A stretch of DNA of 64,000 nucleotides from Planctomicrobium piriforme (GTDB lineage Bacteria; Planctomycetota; Planctomycetia; Planctomycetales; Planctomycetaceae): the NCBI RefSeq assembly GCF_900113665.1, contig NZ_FOQD01000015.1, forward strand, positions 1 to 64,000, given 5' to 3'. This document shows positions 8,791-18,119 of the stretch, one piece after another (position 1 is the first letter of the stretch; each line of letters starts with the position of its first letter). The notes beneath the pieces are model-generated. The model made no database searches. It saw nothing but the letters and a program-made list of their open reading frames with translations, and had not been told where the DNA came from. Made by a program: the position numbers and the translations under genes.

Positions 8791-8806
8791 AGGCACGTCA
8801 ATTGCT
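8791..8806 (+). promoter_or_regulatory. Putative sigma-54 (-24/-12) promoter
   Basis: AGGCACGTCAATTGCT matches the RpoN consensus (TGGCACG-N4-TTGCW) at all but the first base. The invariant GG (8792-8793) and GC (8804-8805) are exactly 10 bases apart. It is 147 bp before the CheB-CheR kinase gene, on the same strand. An almost identical site is at 34368-34383. Confidence 0.5.
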
Positions 8807-8952
8807 TTTTCGCCCCGACGAGAAAAAAGACCAAATTGGGTTTCAGAATGAAAATCTGAGGCCGACCGATTGGCGAGTTGCCATGCAATCCGACTGTTCA
8901 CCTATTCAACGACAGATCAGGCACACAGACTCATCCCCACTGAGTTTCCCTC

Positions 8953-11900
8953 ATGAACCGCACACACACCGAGCACTGCGATTTTTACGTTGCTGGCGTC
9001 GGCGCGTCGGCGGGCGGGCTCGAAGCGTTGGAAGAATTCTTCCGTCACCTGCCCGAAGTGACCGGCGCAGCCTATGTGGTGATCCAGCATCTCTCCCCGG
9101 ACTTCGAAAGCCATATGCCCGAGTTGCTGGGCCGGTACACGAAGATCCCGATTCATCTGGCGGCGGAAGGGATGGAGGTCCATCCAGATAACATCTATCT
9201 CATTCCGCCGAAGAAGGAATTGATCATCCAGGAAGGGCGACTGCGGCTGACAGATAAAGATCCGAAGTCGTCGTTCACGCTTCCGATCGATCGGTTCTTT
9301 CGTTCACTCGCCCAGGAGGCCGGACGGTTCTCGATCGGGATCATTCTGTCGGGTTCCGGCAGCGACGGCTCGCGCGGGATCCAGGAGATCCATGAAGCGG
9401 GCGGACTCGTTCTGGTGCAGAGCGAAGAGACGTCCAAATTCGCAGGAATGCCGCAGAGTGCGATCAGCACAAAAGTCGCCGATGTCATCCTGCCTCCGCA
9501 ATCCATGCCAGCTGTGCTGACGCATTACATTGAATACGCGCTTTCACGCGAGCAACTGGCCGAACAGCACGTTGAAATCTCGGCAGATGGAGGAGTGCAA
9601 CAGATCCTCCGTTTACTCCGGGATCAGTTCGACCTCGATTTCAATTTCTACAAACCGCAAACGGTGCTGCGCCGGATTCAGCGCCGCGTCGCCATTTTGA
9701 AGTATGCCGACATCGACGAGTACGCCCGCGAATTGGCGCAGAACCCCGATCTGGTGGGAGAACTCTACCGCGACCTGTTGATTGGGGTGACTCGATTCTT
9801 CCGCGATAAAGAAGCGTTCGACGTTCTCGAAAACCAAGTGATTCCCAACCTCGTTGAAGAGGCCAAAAAGGGAGAAGAGATCCGTTGCTGGGTGGCCGGC
9901 TGCGCGACGGGGGAAGAGGTCTATTCCATTGCCATGCTGCTGCATGAAGCATTGGAACAGGCCAATCAACCGGTCAGCGTGAAGATCTTTGCCACGGACG
10001 TGCATCCGGATTCTTTGGAATTTGCAAGCCGCGGCGTTTATCCCGACACGGCCGTCGAAGACGTCTCGGCCATCCGCAAGCAGCGCTACTTTCATAAACG
10101 CCGCGACGGCTATCACATCGTGCAGGCGATCCGCCAGATGGTGGTCTTCGCCACGCACAATGTTTTGACTGACGCGCCGTTCACACGGATGGATCTGGTC
10201 ACTTGTCGGAACCTGTTGATCTACTTTCAGCCGGCAGGTCAGAAGACGGCTTTGTCGCTGTTTCACTTCGGACTCAAACCGTCGGGATTTCTGTTTCTCG
10301 GCGCGAGCGAAACCATCGGCGGGCTCTCCGATGATTTCGAGAACATCGACAAACGCTGGAAGATTTATCGGAAGCGGTCGTCGTCGCATCTGACGCCACC
10401 GTATCGCCGCGTCGGTCCCTCGAATCCGACCACAACGAGTACGCGACACCTGTCACCGACGGCTCATCTGCCGCGACGCGGTGTGGGCGAGAACAAGCTG
10501 TTCACCGCCTATGACCGACTCTTGTCGCGGTACCTGCCAGTCGCATTTCTGATCGACGAACATGGGGTACTGCTGCATACGTTTGGAGACGGGGGACGCT
10601 TTCTCCGCGTCCCCACAGGCCGGCACTCGGCGCAGCTGGTTGAAATGGTGCACGACGAGCTGCGACCCATCGTCTCCGGGGCGATTCAGCAATCGGTTCG
10701 CGAAGGCAAGCCCGGCATGTACTCCGGCCTGAAGCTGGCTTCCGGCAAAGCCCAAACCACCTATCGTCTGAAAGTCGACCCGTTGGTCGACAGCAGCGGG
10801 CGGTTTGAGCACATGCTCGTTGCTCTCGAAGCGGAAGCGAAGCCGGAAGAGTCGACCGGGCCGGCCACCGCCGCGCCGTTGACGGTCACCTCCTACGACC
10901 GGCTGCTGACACTCGAAAAAGAACTCCGTTCCACGCAGGACAACCTGCAGGCGACGATTGAGGAACTGGAAACCTCGAACGAAGAACTGCAGGCGACCAA
11001 CGAAGAGATGGTCGCCTCGAACGAAGAGCTGCAAAGCACCAACGAGGAGCTGCATTCGGTCAACGAAGAGCTCTACACCGTCAATGCGGAGTACCAGAAG
11101 AAGATCGTTGAACTGCAGGAGGTCAACGAGGATCTCGATAACCTCGTTTCCAACAGCGAGCTGGCGGTGTTGTTTCTCGACACCGACATGAGCATCCGCA
11201 AGTTCACGCCGCAGATGGCCCAGGTGTTTCACCTCGTCAACCGCGATATCGGGCGACCGATTCTGTCGTTCGCACATCAGATTTCGAACACGGACCTGCG
11301 AGCGGATCTGCAACGCGCAATTGACGACAACACGACCGTCGAACGTCAAGTCGCGGATCGCTTTGGCACTCCGTATCTGTTGCGAATCGTGCCGTATCGC
11401 TCTTCTGTGAAGAGCAGCGGTCTGGTGATGACGCTGGTCGACATCAGCGCGCTCAAGGCGCAGGAAGAGATCTCCCGCAAGTGGGCGGCGATCGCGGAGT
11501 CGACGGGCGACGCCATCATCGGGCACGATCTCAACGGAATCGTGTTCTCCTGGAACTCTGCCGCGGAGCGTCTGTACGGATATTCCGCCGGGGAAGCCAT
11601 CGGGCAGCCTGTGCAGCAGCTCATCGTGCCTGAGAACCGGTTAGGGGAACTGGATGGTGCGATCGATGCCCTGCGGAGTGGCGCTGCAGGCCGCACGCTG
11701 GAAACGTTGCGACGGACCAAGGCAGGTCAGGTAATCGATGTCGCCATCAACCTGTCGCCGATTCGCGAAGCAGACCGTCGCATTTCCGGGATCTCGGTGA
11801 TTGACCGGGATATTTCAGAACGCCGTCGGCAGGAACGCCAACTGGCAGCCGATCATGCCGTCACTCAGGTTCTCGCCGACTGCACGACTCTCGATCAGGC

Positions 11901-13953
11901 GATTCCTCGACTCCTGGATGTGTTGTGCGAAACGCTCGGCGCGCGCGTCGCGGAATTCTGGCAGCAGGAAGCCCCGGGCGACGAGCTTGAATGCCGGAAG
12001 ATTCACGCCGGTGATTTCAAAGGGAAGCTGCGTCTGTGGCGGAGTGCCGTGACGCAAATGAAGGCGGCTCCGGGCCAGGAGTTGCCCGGCATTACCTGGC
12101 AATCGCCAAGAGCGAAGTACTTCGACTTGCGTGAGGACAAACAGTTCACCGATTTGCGTGGAGATGCGGCGGGAGAAGCGGTGTCGTGTGCCATCGGTTT
12201 CCCGTTGCCAGGCATGCACGATCCGCTGGGGGTTATCCTGCTGTACTTCCCGGAGGCGTTGGGAGAGCCGCAAGACCTGCTGGGAACTCTTTCGGCACTT
12301 GGACAGGAGATCGGTCAGTTTGCCCAATGGGCCGACAACGAAGAGAAGCTGCGACGACTGGCCGAAATTCTCGAAAGAACCGAAGACTTCGTTGCGACCT
12401 GCGATATGGAACAGCGGATTCAGACGCTCAACCCGGCCGCCAAGCGGATCCTCGGACTCGCGGACGATCACGAAGTGACGGGTCGGCGGCTGCAGGAATT
12501 CCAGCCGGAATGGGCGGGAGAGCGCATTCTCCGCGAAGGATTGCCGGGGGCCCTTAAGCATGGAGTCTGGGTGGGCGAAACGGCCTTCCTGACCGCCAAT
12601 CATGAAGAGATCCCCGTCTCGCAGATGCTCTTGGTCCACCGCGATGCCCAGGGTTCGCTACGGTACTTGTCGACGATCGCGCGAAATCTGATCGAACAAA
12701 AACAGTCGGAGCGGGAACTGCAGGAAGCCCGTGCGTCAGCGGAAGCAGCCAGCGCTGCCAAGAGTATCTTCCTCGCCAACATGAGCCACGAAGTGCGGAC
12801 GCCAATGACGGCCGTGATCGGACTGACAGAACTTCTGCTCGATGCGGAACAGGACGGTAATCGTCGGCACATGCTGGAGATGATTCAGGAGAACGGACAG
12901 TTCCTGACCGAAATTCTGAACGACATCCTGGACCTGTCGAAGATCGAAGCAGGCCGTTTGAATGTCGACGTCGTCGATTGCTCCATCGTCGATGTCCTCC
13001 AGGAAATTCAGCCGCTGATGGAAATCCGTTCGCGTCGGGAAGGGCTGGAGCTGCGGGTCGATTACGCCACGCCCATCCCTCGCCGCATCTTTACCGATCC
13101 GATTCGGGCCCGGCAGATTCTCTCGAACCTGATTTCGAATGCGATCAAGTTCACGGAGGCGGGCAAAGTGGACGTGCGAGTCGAATATCTCCCCGGCACG
13201 TCTGCGGGACGGCTGCAGGTGCATGTGCGCGACACCGGTTGCGGGATTCCCCTGGAAGTACAAGAGGCGATCTTCGAACCGTTCTCTCAGGTGGACGGCA
13301 AACTCGAACGTCGGGCGAAAGGGACCGGACTGGGGCTCTCGATCAGCCGCCGTCTCGCAGAAATTCTGGGAGGCAAACTGAGCGTCGAAAGCACCGCCGG
13401 CGAGGGGAGCACATTTACCCTCGAACTCCCAACGCCGCCTGAGCATGCGGTCGATCTGGTCAACCCGGACGAAATTGTCCCGGCGATCACGCCTGTCTTC
13501 GCGGCCAACGGCGGAGACGGCAGCGACCACCGTTTACAGGGGCGCCGCATTCTCGTGGCGGAAGATACTCGGACCAATCAGTTCCTCATTCGACGCCTGC
13601 TGGAGCATCACGGCGCCCATGTGGATATCGTCGAAGACGGCAGCAAGGCGGTGGCCGTGGAGCAAACAGCCCGTGAGGATCAGCAGCCATTCGATATCGT
13701 GCTGATGGACATGCACATGCCGCAGATGAACGGCTACGAAGCCTCTTCAGCGATCCGCACTGCAGGATATCGCGGGCCGATCATTGCCCTCACCGCGAGT
13801 GCCATGCGGGGAGACCGCGAACGGTGCCTGGAGGCAGGTTGCACCTCGTACGCCACGAAGCCGATTGACCGGACTGCCCTCGTCAATGAGATGGTGCGGC
13901 TGCTCGATGGTTCGACGCCTGCCGCAGATGGCGCGCCGTCATATCCATCCTGA
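8953..13953 (+). CDS. CheB-CheR-PAS hybrid histidine kinase with receiver domain
   Basis: 1666 residues in one chain. CheB methylesterase domain, about 10-190 (GASAGG Ser19, IQHLSP His46, SGSGSDG Asp138). CheR domain, about 205-455 (SAM motif AGCATGEEVY near 315). Glu/Asn-rich coiled coil, about 650-735 (repeated EELQSTNEEL). Two PAS-like domains about 735-960, a GAF-like segment about 970-1120, and a third PAS about 1130-1245. HisKA with phospho-acceptor His1279 (NMSHEVRTP), HATPase about 1375-1495 and receiver domain about 1535-1655 (Asp1586). There is no membrane segment, so it is cytoplasmic. CheB/CheR fused to kinases is a known architecture; no chemoreceptor or other che gene is nearby, so its methylation target is unclear. 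The ATG at 8953 follows a 5-prime leader with a sigma-54-like site. Confidence 0.93.
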   Translation: MNRTHTEHCDFYVAGVGASAGGLEALEEFFRHLPEVTGAAYVVIQHLSPDFESHMPELLGRYTKIPIHLAAEGMEVHPDNIYLIPPKKELIIQEGRLRLTDKDPKSSFTLPIDRFFRSLAQEAGRFSIGIILSGSGSDGSRGIQEIHEAGGLVLVQSEETSKFAGMPQSAISTKVADVILPPQSMPAVLTHYIEYALSREQLAEQHVEISADGGVQQILRLLRDQFDLDFNFYKPQTVLRRIQRRVAILKYADIDEYARELAQNPDLVGELYRDLLIGVTRFFRDKEAFDVLENQVIPNLVEEAKKGEEIRCWVAGCATGEEVYSIAMLLHEALEQANQPVSVKIFATDVHPDSLEFASRGVYPDTAVEDVSAIRKQRYFHKRRDGYHIVQAIRQMVVFATHNVLTDAPFTRMDLVTCRNLLIYFQPAGQKTALSLFHFGLKPSGFLFLGASETIGGLSDDFENIDKRWKIYRKRSSSHLTPPYRRVGPSNPTTTSTRHLSPTAHLPRRGVGENKLFTAYDRLLSRYLPVAFLIDEHGVLLHTFGDGGRFLRVPTGRHSAQLVEMVHDELRPIVSGAIQQSVREGKPGMYSGLKLASGKAQTTYRLKVDPLVDSSGRFEHMLVALEAEAKPEESTGPATAAPLTVTSYDRLLTLEKELRSTQDNLQATIEELETSNEELQATNEEMVASNEELQSTNEELHSVNEELYTVNAEYQKKIVELQEVNEDLDNLVSNSELAVLFLDTDMSIRKFTPQMAQVFHLVNRDIGRPILSFAHQISNTDLRADLQRAIDDNTTVERQVADRFGTPYLLRIVPYRSSVKSSGLVMTLVDISALKAQEEISRKWAAIAESTGDAIIGHDLNGIVFSWNSAAERLYGYSAGEAIGQPVQQLIVPENRLGELDGAIDALRSGAAGRTLETLRRTKAGQVIDVAINLSPIREADRRISGISVIDRDISERRRQERQLAADHAVTQVLADCTTLDQAIPRLLDVLCETLGARVAEFWQQEAPGDELECRKIHAGDFKGKLRLWRSAVTQMKAAPGQELPGITWQSPRAKYFDLREDKQFTDLRGDAAGEAVSCAIGFPLPGMHDPLGVILLYFPEALGEPQDLLGTLSALGQEIGQFAQWADNEEKLRRLAEILERTEDFVATCDMEQRIQTLNPAAKRILGLADDHEVTGRRLQEFQPEWAGERILREGLPGALKHGVWVGETAFLTANHEEIPVSQMLLVHRDAQGSLRYLSTIARNLIEQKQSERELQEARASAEAASAAKSIFLANMSHEVRTPMTAVIGLTELLLDAEQDGNRRHMLEMIQENGQFLTEILNDILDLSKIEAGRLNVDVVDCSIVDVLQEIQPLMEIRSRREGLELRVDYATPIPRRIFTDPIRARQILSNLISNAIKFTEAGKVDVRVEYLPGTSAGRLQVHVRDTGCGIPLEVQEAIFEPFSQVDGKLERRAKGTGLGLSISRRLAEILGGKLSVESTAGEGSTFTLELPTPPEHAVDLVNPDEIVPAITPVFAANGGDGSDHRLQGRRILVAEDTRTNQFLIRRLLEHHGAHVDIVEDGSKAVAVEQTAREDQQPFDIVLMDMHMPQMNGYEASSAIRTAGYRGPIIALTASAMRGDRERCLEAGCTSYATKPIDRTALVNEMVRLLDGSTPAADGAPSYPS

Positions 13954-14109
13954 AGATCGACGCCGCATTCGCGGAACGGCCCATTGCCCGCCAGGGGTCT
14001 GTTGCGAACAATTCCCTCACGGCCCAAGCCTGCCCTTTCCGGCCCGGACCAACCGGTTGGGGGCGGGACTTTTCGCCGGACGAACAGTCCCTTAGAATCG
14101 GGAATTGAC

Positions 14110-14634
14110 ATGCCGCTCTCGACACCGCTCTCTAACACTTCTGGCAAAATGGAATTCGAAGACCGCTTACGTCGGGCGATTGAACGGGGCGAGAAGACGC
14201 GCGATGCCCGCGGTCGCGATGAGATGGCGCGCGAGCTGTCACTGGAAGAGCTGCGCACGCTGCACTCGCAGTACCGGTTCGAAGTCACCGAACACATCGA
14301 AAACTGTCTGAAGAAACTTAGCGATCATCTGCCTGGCTTCAAATACCAGAGCGTGATGAACGAAGAGGGCTGGGGCGGACGGATCTCGCGCGACGATCTG
14401 CATCTCGTCCCCAAGAAGGCGGCGGAGTCCCGCTACAGCCGGCTGGAAGTGGTGATCACTCCCTTCTCTCCCAGCGGCATTCTCGAGATGACCGTCAAGG
14501 GGACTGTCCGCAACCGCGAAGTGCTCAACCGCAAGCACTACCAGAAACTGACCGAGTTCGACCGCGACGCTTTCCTCGAACTGGTCGACCTGCGAGTGCT
14601 GGAATTCGCCGAGCTGTATACCGCCACGCAGTGA
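14110..14634 (+). CDS. Conserved protein of unknown function
   Basis: 174 residues from the ATG at 14110 (GGGAA 5-9 bases upstream); a second ATG at 14149 (MEFEDRL) would also fit. The protein is soluble, charged and mixed alpha/beta, with no signal peptide. The segment about 80-165 (MNEEGWGGRISRDDL, then LVITPF-like strands and NREVLNRKHYQKL) looks like a compact domain. I do not recognise the family. It follows the large kinase gene by 156 bp on the same strand. Confidence 0.75.
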   Translation: MPLSTPLSNTSGKMEFEDRLRRAIERGEKTRDARGRDEMARELSLEELRTLHSQYRFEVTEHIENCLKKLSDHLPGFKYQSVMNEEGWGGRISRDDLHLVPKKAAESRYSRLEVVITPFSPSGILEMTVKGTVRNREVLNRKHYQKLTEFDRDAFLELVDLRVLEFAELYTATQ

Positions 14635-14640
14635 GCGGGA

Positions 14641-14750
14641 GTTTTCAGTCGTCAGTCGTCAGTTTTCAGTCAGCAAAAAGAACTGCTAGAGTTTGCAGCT
14701 TCATCGGTTTGCCAATCTTACTGAATACTGACCACTGAAAACTGAGAACT
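14641..14750. repeat. Inverted heptad repeat, TCAGTTTTCAGT type (copy 1)
   Basis: The left arm 14641-14673 (TCAGTCG TCAGTCG TCAGTTT TCAGTCA) and right arm about 14720-14750 (ACTGAAT ACTGACC ACTGAAA ACTGAGA) are reverse complements in 7-bp steps. The right arm ends 4 bp before the eda start codon and occupies its ribosome-binding region. Similar copies are at 38540-38636 and 45146-45256. Confidence 0.75.
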
Positions 14751-14754
14751 TCTC

Positions 14755-15402
14755 ATGAGCAAAGATGCGGATCTGCGACGGGTACTGGATCTCGGACTGG
14801 TCGCCATCATTCGGGCGTCCAGCGGCGATCAGTTGCTCAATGTCTCGAAGGCCCTGCTGGCTGGCGGCATCGATGTCATTGAAGTGACCTTTACCGTCCC
14901 TGGCGCGCTGCAGATCATTCAGCAGATCAGTAAGGAACTCGGCGGCAAGATTCTGCTGGGGGCAGGTACTGTTCTCGATCCCGAGACCGCCAGGGCCGCA
15001 CTGCTCGCCGGCGCGGAGTTCATCGTCACGCCGGTGGTGAATATCGAAGTGATTCAGATGTGCCAGCGGTACGGGAAACTGTGCATGGCCGGCGCGTTCA
15101 CTCCGACCGAAATCCTCACCGCCTGGCAGGCGGGCGCGGATATCGTGAAGGTCTTCCCGGCCGAAATCGGCGGACCCAACTATTTGAAGATCCTGCACGG
15201 CCCCTTGCCCCAGGTGCGGCTGCTGCCGACCGGCGGCGTCAATCTCGACACGTTGCCTGCCTTTGTAAAAGCCGGCGCCTGCGCCGTTGGTCTGGGGTCA
15301 TCACTGGTCGAGAAAGAGGCTCTCGCCAAAGGGGACATGCAGCGTATTCAAACCCTGGCCGCGGCCTATGTGCAGAAGATGCATGAATGCCGAACGCTGT
15401 GA
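14755..15402 (+). CDS. eda: KDPG/KHG aldolase
   Basis: 215 residues, normal family length. The enzyme splits 2-dehydro-3-deoxy-6-phosphogluconate to pyruvate and glyceraldehyde 3-phosphate, and 4-hydroxy-2-oxoglutarate to pyruvate and glyoxylate. Class I Schiff-base chemistry is indicated by the Lys in ADIVKVFPAE. The EVTFTVPGA segment with the catalytic Glu, the GAGTVLD loop and the LPTGGVN phosphate loop are all present. The start ATG at 14755 directly abuts an inverted repeat and has no good Shine-Dalgarno. It would complete Entner-Doudoroff or uronate degradation with the sugar genes further along. Confidence 0.93.
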   Translation: MSKDADLRRVLDLGLVAIIRASSGDQLLNVSKALLAGGIDVIEVTFTVPGALQIIQQISKELGGKILLGAGTVLDPETARAALLAGAEFIVTPVVNIEVIQMCQRYGKLCMAGAFTPTEILTAWQAGADIVKVFPAEIGGPNYLKILHGPLPQVRLLPTGGVNLDTLPAFVKAGACAVGLGSSLVEKEALAKGDMQRIQTLAAAYVQKMHECRTL

Positions 15403-15407
15403 CGGGG

Positions 15408-15627
<220 letters not shown>

Positions 15628-16170
15628 CTACTCCGGCAAGAGTTCTTGCAGGGCGCGGCAGTAGGCGCCGTAAGCGCCGGGGCCGAAGAGGACGAATCTT
15701 GTGCGTTGCGGGGCGTGGCGTTCGCGCAGGAAGTCGATCACCGCTTCCAAAGAATCGGTAGCGGCGCGATCGACCGGATAGCCGTAGACGCCGGTACTGA
15801 TCGCGGGAAACGCGATCGAGGCGCACTCATTCTCGAGGGCCAGTTGCAGGCCGTGTCGATAGGCCGACTGCAGCAGTGCCCGTTCTCCCTGACGGCCCCC
15901 TTTCCACATCGGGCCGACCGCGTGCAGCACATAGCGGGCTGGCAGCGTGCCTGCTGTGGAAATGACCGCCTGACCTGTCGGACAGCCTTGCGGGTAGAGC
16001 CGGTTGGTTTCGGCCATGATCTCAGGGCCGCCTGCCTGATGAATCGCACCATCGACGCCCCCGCCGCCGGCCAGACGCGAGTTGGCGGCATTCACAATCG
16101 CATCGACCTGTTGCCGGGTGATGTCTCCCTGCACAAGTTCGAGCAGGCATTCCGCCAGATTGCGGCGCAT
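15628..16170 (-). CDS. Macrodomain protein (O-acetyl-ADP-ribose deacetylase type)
   Basis: 180 residues forming a single macrodomain. Features: LVQGDITRQQVDAIVNAANS at the start of the domain, the Gly-rich loop GGGGVDGAIHQAGG, and ISTGVYGYPVDRA for phosphate binding. This resembles the MacroD/YmdB type, which removes ADP-ribose from proteins or hydrolyses O-acetyl-ADP-ribose. The stop TAG lies at the border of the CCGCTGA tandem array, so the repeat may have set the C-terminus. It sits in a minus-strand series with the His-rich lipoprotein and SDR upstream, but is separated from them by two hairpins. Confidence 0.92.
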   Translation of the reverse strand: MRRNLAECLLELVQGDITRQQVDAIVNAANSRLAGGGGVDGAIHQAGGPEIMAETNRLYPQGCPTGQAVISTAGTLPARYVLHAVGPMWKGGRQGERALLQSAYRHGLQLALENECASIAFPAISTGVYGYPVDRAATDSLEAVIDFLRERHAPQRTRFVLFGPGAYGAYCRALQELLPE

Positions 16171-16197
16171 GGTTCCCTCTTTTCAACTTGAGCAACA

Positions 16198-16290
16198 GAG
16201 TCTCACGCAAAGCCGCTAAGGCGCAAAGATCGCAGTTGGGAGCTGATCCTCAAACCTTCTCTGCGCCTCCGCGTCTCTGCGCGAGTACTC
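16198..16290. repeat. Inverted repeat of CGCAAAGNC / CTCTGCGCC units
   Basis: The left arm (GAGTCTCACGCAAAGCCGC, 16198 on) and right arm (CTCTGCGCCTCCGCGTCTC to about 16290) are imperfect reverse complements with a 9-bp rhythm. It lies in the promoter-side region of the macrodomain gene. Confidence 0.65.
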
Positions 16291-16327
16291 TTTTCTGATT
16301 GAATTGATAATCAGGCTCTGCCAATGA

Positions 16328-16363
16328 GAAGACACGTCTCCTTTTCGAAAGAGACGTGTCTTC
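16328..16363. terminator. Perfect 13-bp hairpin 3-prime of the His-rich lipoprotein gene
   Basis: GAAGACACGTCTC (16328-16340) pairs perfectly with GAGACGTGTCTTC (16351-16363), with a 10-base loop. It begins 30 bp past the stop of the minus-strand lipoprotein gene. There is no T-run, so it may be a processing or stability hairpin rather than a textbook terminator. Confidence 0.5.
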
Positions 16364-16393
16364 AGCTTTCAAAATCAGAAGCGACTCAGCCGA

Positions 16394-16972
16394 TTACATC
16401 TTGGCTGGTGCGGCTTCCTTGTGTTCGTGTTCATGCTCGTGATCGTGGTCATGCGTGATCGGGCCGACTGATTTCTCTTCGCCTTCGATCAGGATCACTT
16501 CCCCCTTCAGGTCTTCGATGTCCTTGATCGATTCCGGCACGATTTCGGCGACGGCGATGAAGCGGCTCGTCTTGCCGTCGGTTTCGCCTTCCTGCGGAGA
16601 GGCGGTCAGCGGGATTTCCTTTTCTTCCATCCCGAGGTGAGCGTGCAGGCTGGCGGTCGCTTTGGCGAGGGGCACAGCGGTCTTCGCGTCGCCGCCGAGA
16701 ATGAACAAGGTGATGATCCGTTCTGGGCTCACGGTCACTTCGCCATGGTACTTGCCCAGTTCGATGATATGGCCGCCGTGCGGTCCTGCGCCGTGATCAT
16801 GGTGATGATCCGCCGGCGCCGTGTTGGTGACATCGTCTTTCTTATCGAGTTCGCGATAGGTCTGGCCCTGGTCAGGGCAGCCCAGCATCAGCGCCAGTCC
16901 GCAGGTGGTGATGGCGGCCGGGACAAACTTGCCCAGCGACCAGACGTTGCCACGTTGAGTTCCGTTCGACAT
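16394..16972 (-). CDS. Histidine-rich lipoprotein, probable metal binder
   Basis: 192 residues from the ATG at 16972 (AGGGA 6-7 bases upstream). A lipoprotein signal ends in LMLGC (Cys about residue 31). There are two His/Asp clusters: HHHDHGAGPHGGH just after the lipid anchor, and a C-terminal (H-D/E)n run near HDHDHEHEHEH. The central part has extended strands (YHGEVTVSPERIITLFILGG). Such clusters bind Zn, Ni or Cu, so a periplasmic metal buffer or chaperone is plausible. No metal transporter is adjacent. The AYFILGGDAKTAVPL-like middle resembles unknown planctomycete lipoproteins rather than ZnuA. Confidence 0.8.
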   Translation of the reverse strand: MSNGTQRGNVWSLGKFVPAAITTCGLALMLGCPDQGQTYRELDKKDDVTNTAPADHHHDHGAGPHGGHIIELGKYHGEVTVSPERIITLFILGGDAKTAVPLAKATASLHAHLGMEEKEIPLTASPQEGETDGKTSRFIAVAEIVPESIKDIEDLKGEVILIEGEEKSVGPITHDHDHEHEHEHKEAAPAKM

Positions 16973-17046
16973 TTCAAATTCCCTCATCTGCTTGAGTAAC
17001 AATCGTGAATCTTGTTTCGATCGCTTTGGCGACCAGGACAACTTCA

Positions 17047-17086
17047 AAATGAATAGTCTCGTTCCGGTCGAGCAAACTGCTCTCTA
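17047..17086 (-). repeat. CTAGAGCA-like element (partial copy) at a stop codon
   Basis: On the minus strand the SDR stop TAG is followed by AGAGCAGTTTGCTCGACCGG, matching the core of the elements at 2747 and 30948 (AGAGCAGTTTGCTCTACCGG) with one change. The rest of the element is not recognisable, so this may be a decayed or truncated copy. Confidence 0.6.
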
Positions 17087-17860
17087 CTGCATGCCTTCGT
17101 CGCGGTTTGACCACCAGGGGAGGCTGATGCCGCCGTCCATCAGGACAGTGCTGCCGGTCATGTAGTCGCAGTCATCGCTCATCATGAAACTGATGAGCCG
17201 GCCAATCTCTTCCGGTTGTCCCATCCGTCCCCAGGGAATCCCTTTGGCGCCTTCATTCAGTTGTTCGTCGGAGAAGAATTTGCGTTCGCCGGGGGTATCG
17301 ATCCAGCCGGGGTGGACGATGTTCACCCGAATGCGATGACGGGCGAGTTCGATGGCCGCGGTGCGGGCCATGTGGTCGATGGCGGCTTTGGCCATGTTGT
17401 AGGCCATCGCCGTGGGAATCGGGATGACGCCGTGCGGCGAGCTGATGACGACAATCGATCCGCCGTGTTCTTCCTTGATGATCTGCTGCGAGACCGCGCG
17501 GACGGCGTAGAACGCCCCCCACATGCTCACGTCGATCGTGCGGCGGAAGCCTTCCATGTCGGCGTTGACCATCCGCTCGCGGTCGCTGTACGCGGCGTTG
17601 GAGACGAGGCCATCGATGCCCCCCCATTCCGCCACGACCTTCTGCACCATCGTCTCGACGTCGGACTGCACCGAGACGTCGGCCTGTACAAGCATCGCCC
17701 GTTGTCCGAATGCACGGATTTCGTTAGCGACTTCTTCCGCCTCTTCCGGGTGGGAGCGGAAATTGATAGCGACGTCGGCGCCGGCTCTGGCGAGCTGTAC
17801 CGCACAACCGCGACCGATGCCGCGCGAGGCGCCGGTGACGAGAATTCTCTTTTTAGCCAT
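17084..17860 (-). CDS. SDR family oxidoreductase
   Basis: 258 residues from MAKKRILVTG (ATG at 17860). The classical SDR landmarks are all present: TGASRGIGRG for NAD(P), the LVSNAAYS equivalent of NNAG, the catalytic Ser in VVISSPHG, Tyr-x3-Lys in YNMAKAA, and the PGWIDT loop. The C-terminus VLMDGGISLPWW is typical. It resembles glucose 1-dehydrogenase and 3-oxoacyl reductase types; the substrate is unknown. An Arg-containing RSH segment after the second strand (NFRSHPEEAE) suggests NADPH preference. The stop codon abuts a CTAGAGCA-like element. Confidence 0.88.
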   Translation of the reverse strand: MAKKRILVTGASRGIGRGCAVQLARAGADVAINFRSHPEEAEEVANEIRAFGQRAMLVQADVSVQSDVETMVQKVVAEWGGIDGLVSNAAYSDRERMVNADMEGFRRTIDVSMWGAFYAVRAVSQQIIKEEHGGSIVVISSPHGVIPIPTAMAYNMAKAAIDHMARTAAIELARHRIRVNIVHPGWIDTPGERKFFSDEQLNEGAKGIPWGRMGQPEEIGRLISFMMSDDCDYMTGSTVLMDGGISLPWWSNRDEGMQ

Positions 17861-18119
17861 TGTCTTGCGAACTTCCCTGATCCAGCACAAGAAACGGATT
17901 CAAATCTTGACGCTGGTGCAGGATAGCACGCCCGGTTTGAGTTCCCAACCAACGGGTCAGCGCGCAGGTCATTCCCCCAGGGATTTCCCGGTCATTTCCC
18001 AATTCTGTGTGAAATGCCTGCGAATTCCGGAAAAGGAACGGGATTCCTCCCTTTTCTCTGCTGTGGTCGTCCCTACGATTTCACAAATTGGGAGATCGAC
18101 CAGAGAGAAAAGTGCCCTG

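Noticed and set aside
8626..8859. 77-codon open frame upstream of the CheB-CheR kinase
   Set aside because: No ribosome binding site, irregular codon use, and it overlaps the promoter-like site.
9613..10449. Minus-strand open frames opposite the CheB-CheR kinase
   Set aside because: They overlap conserved CheR sequence in the antisense direction; no ribosome binding site.
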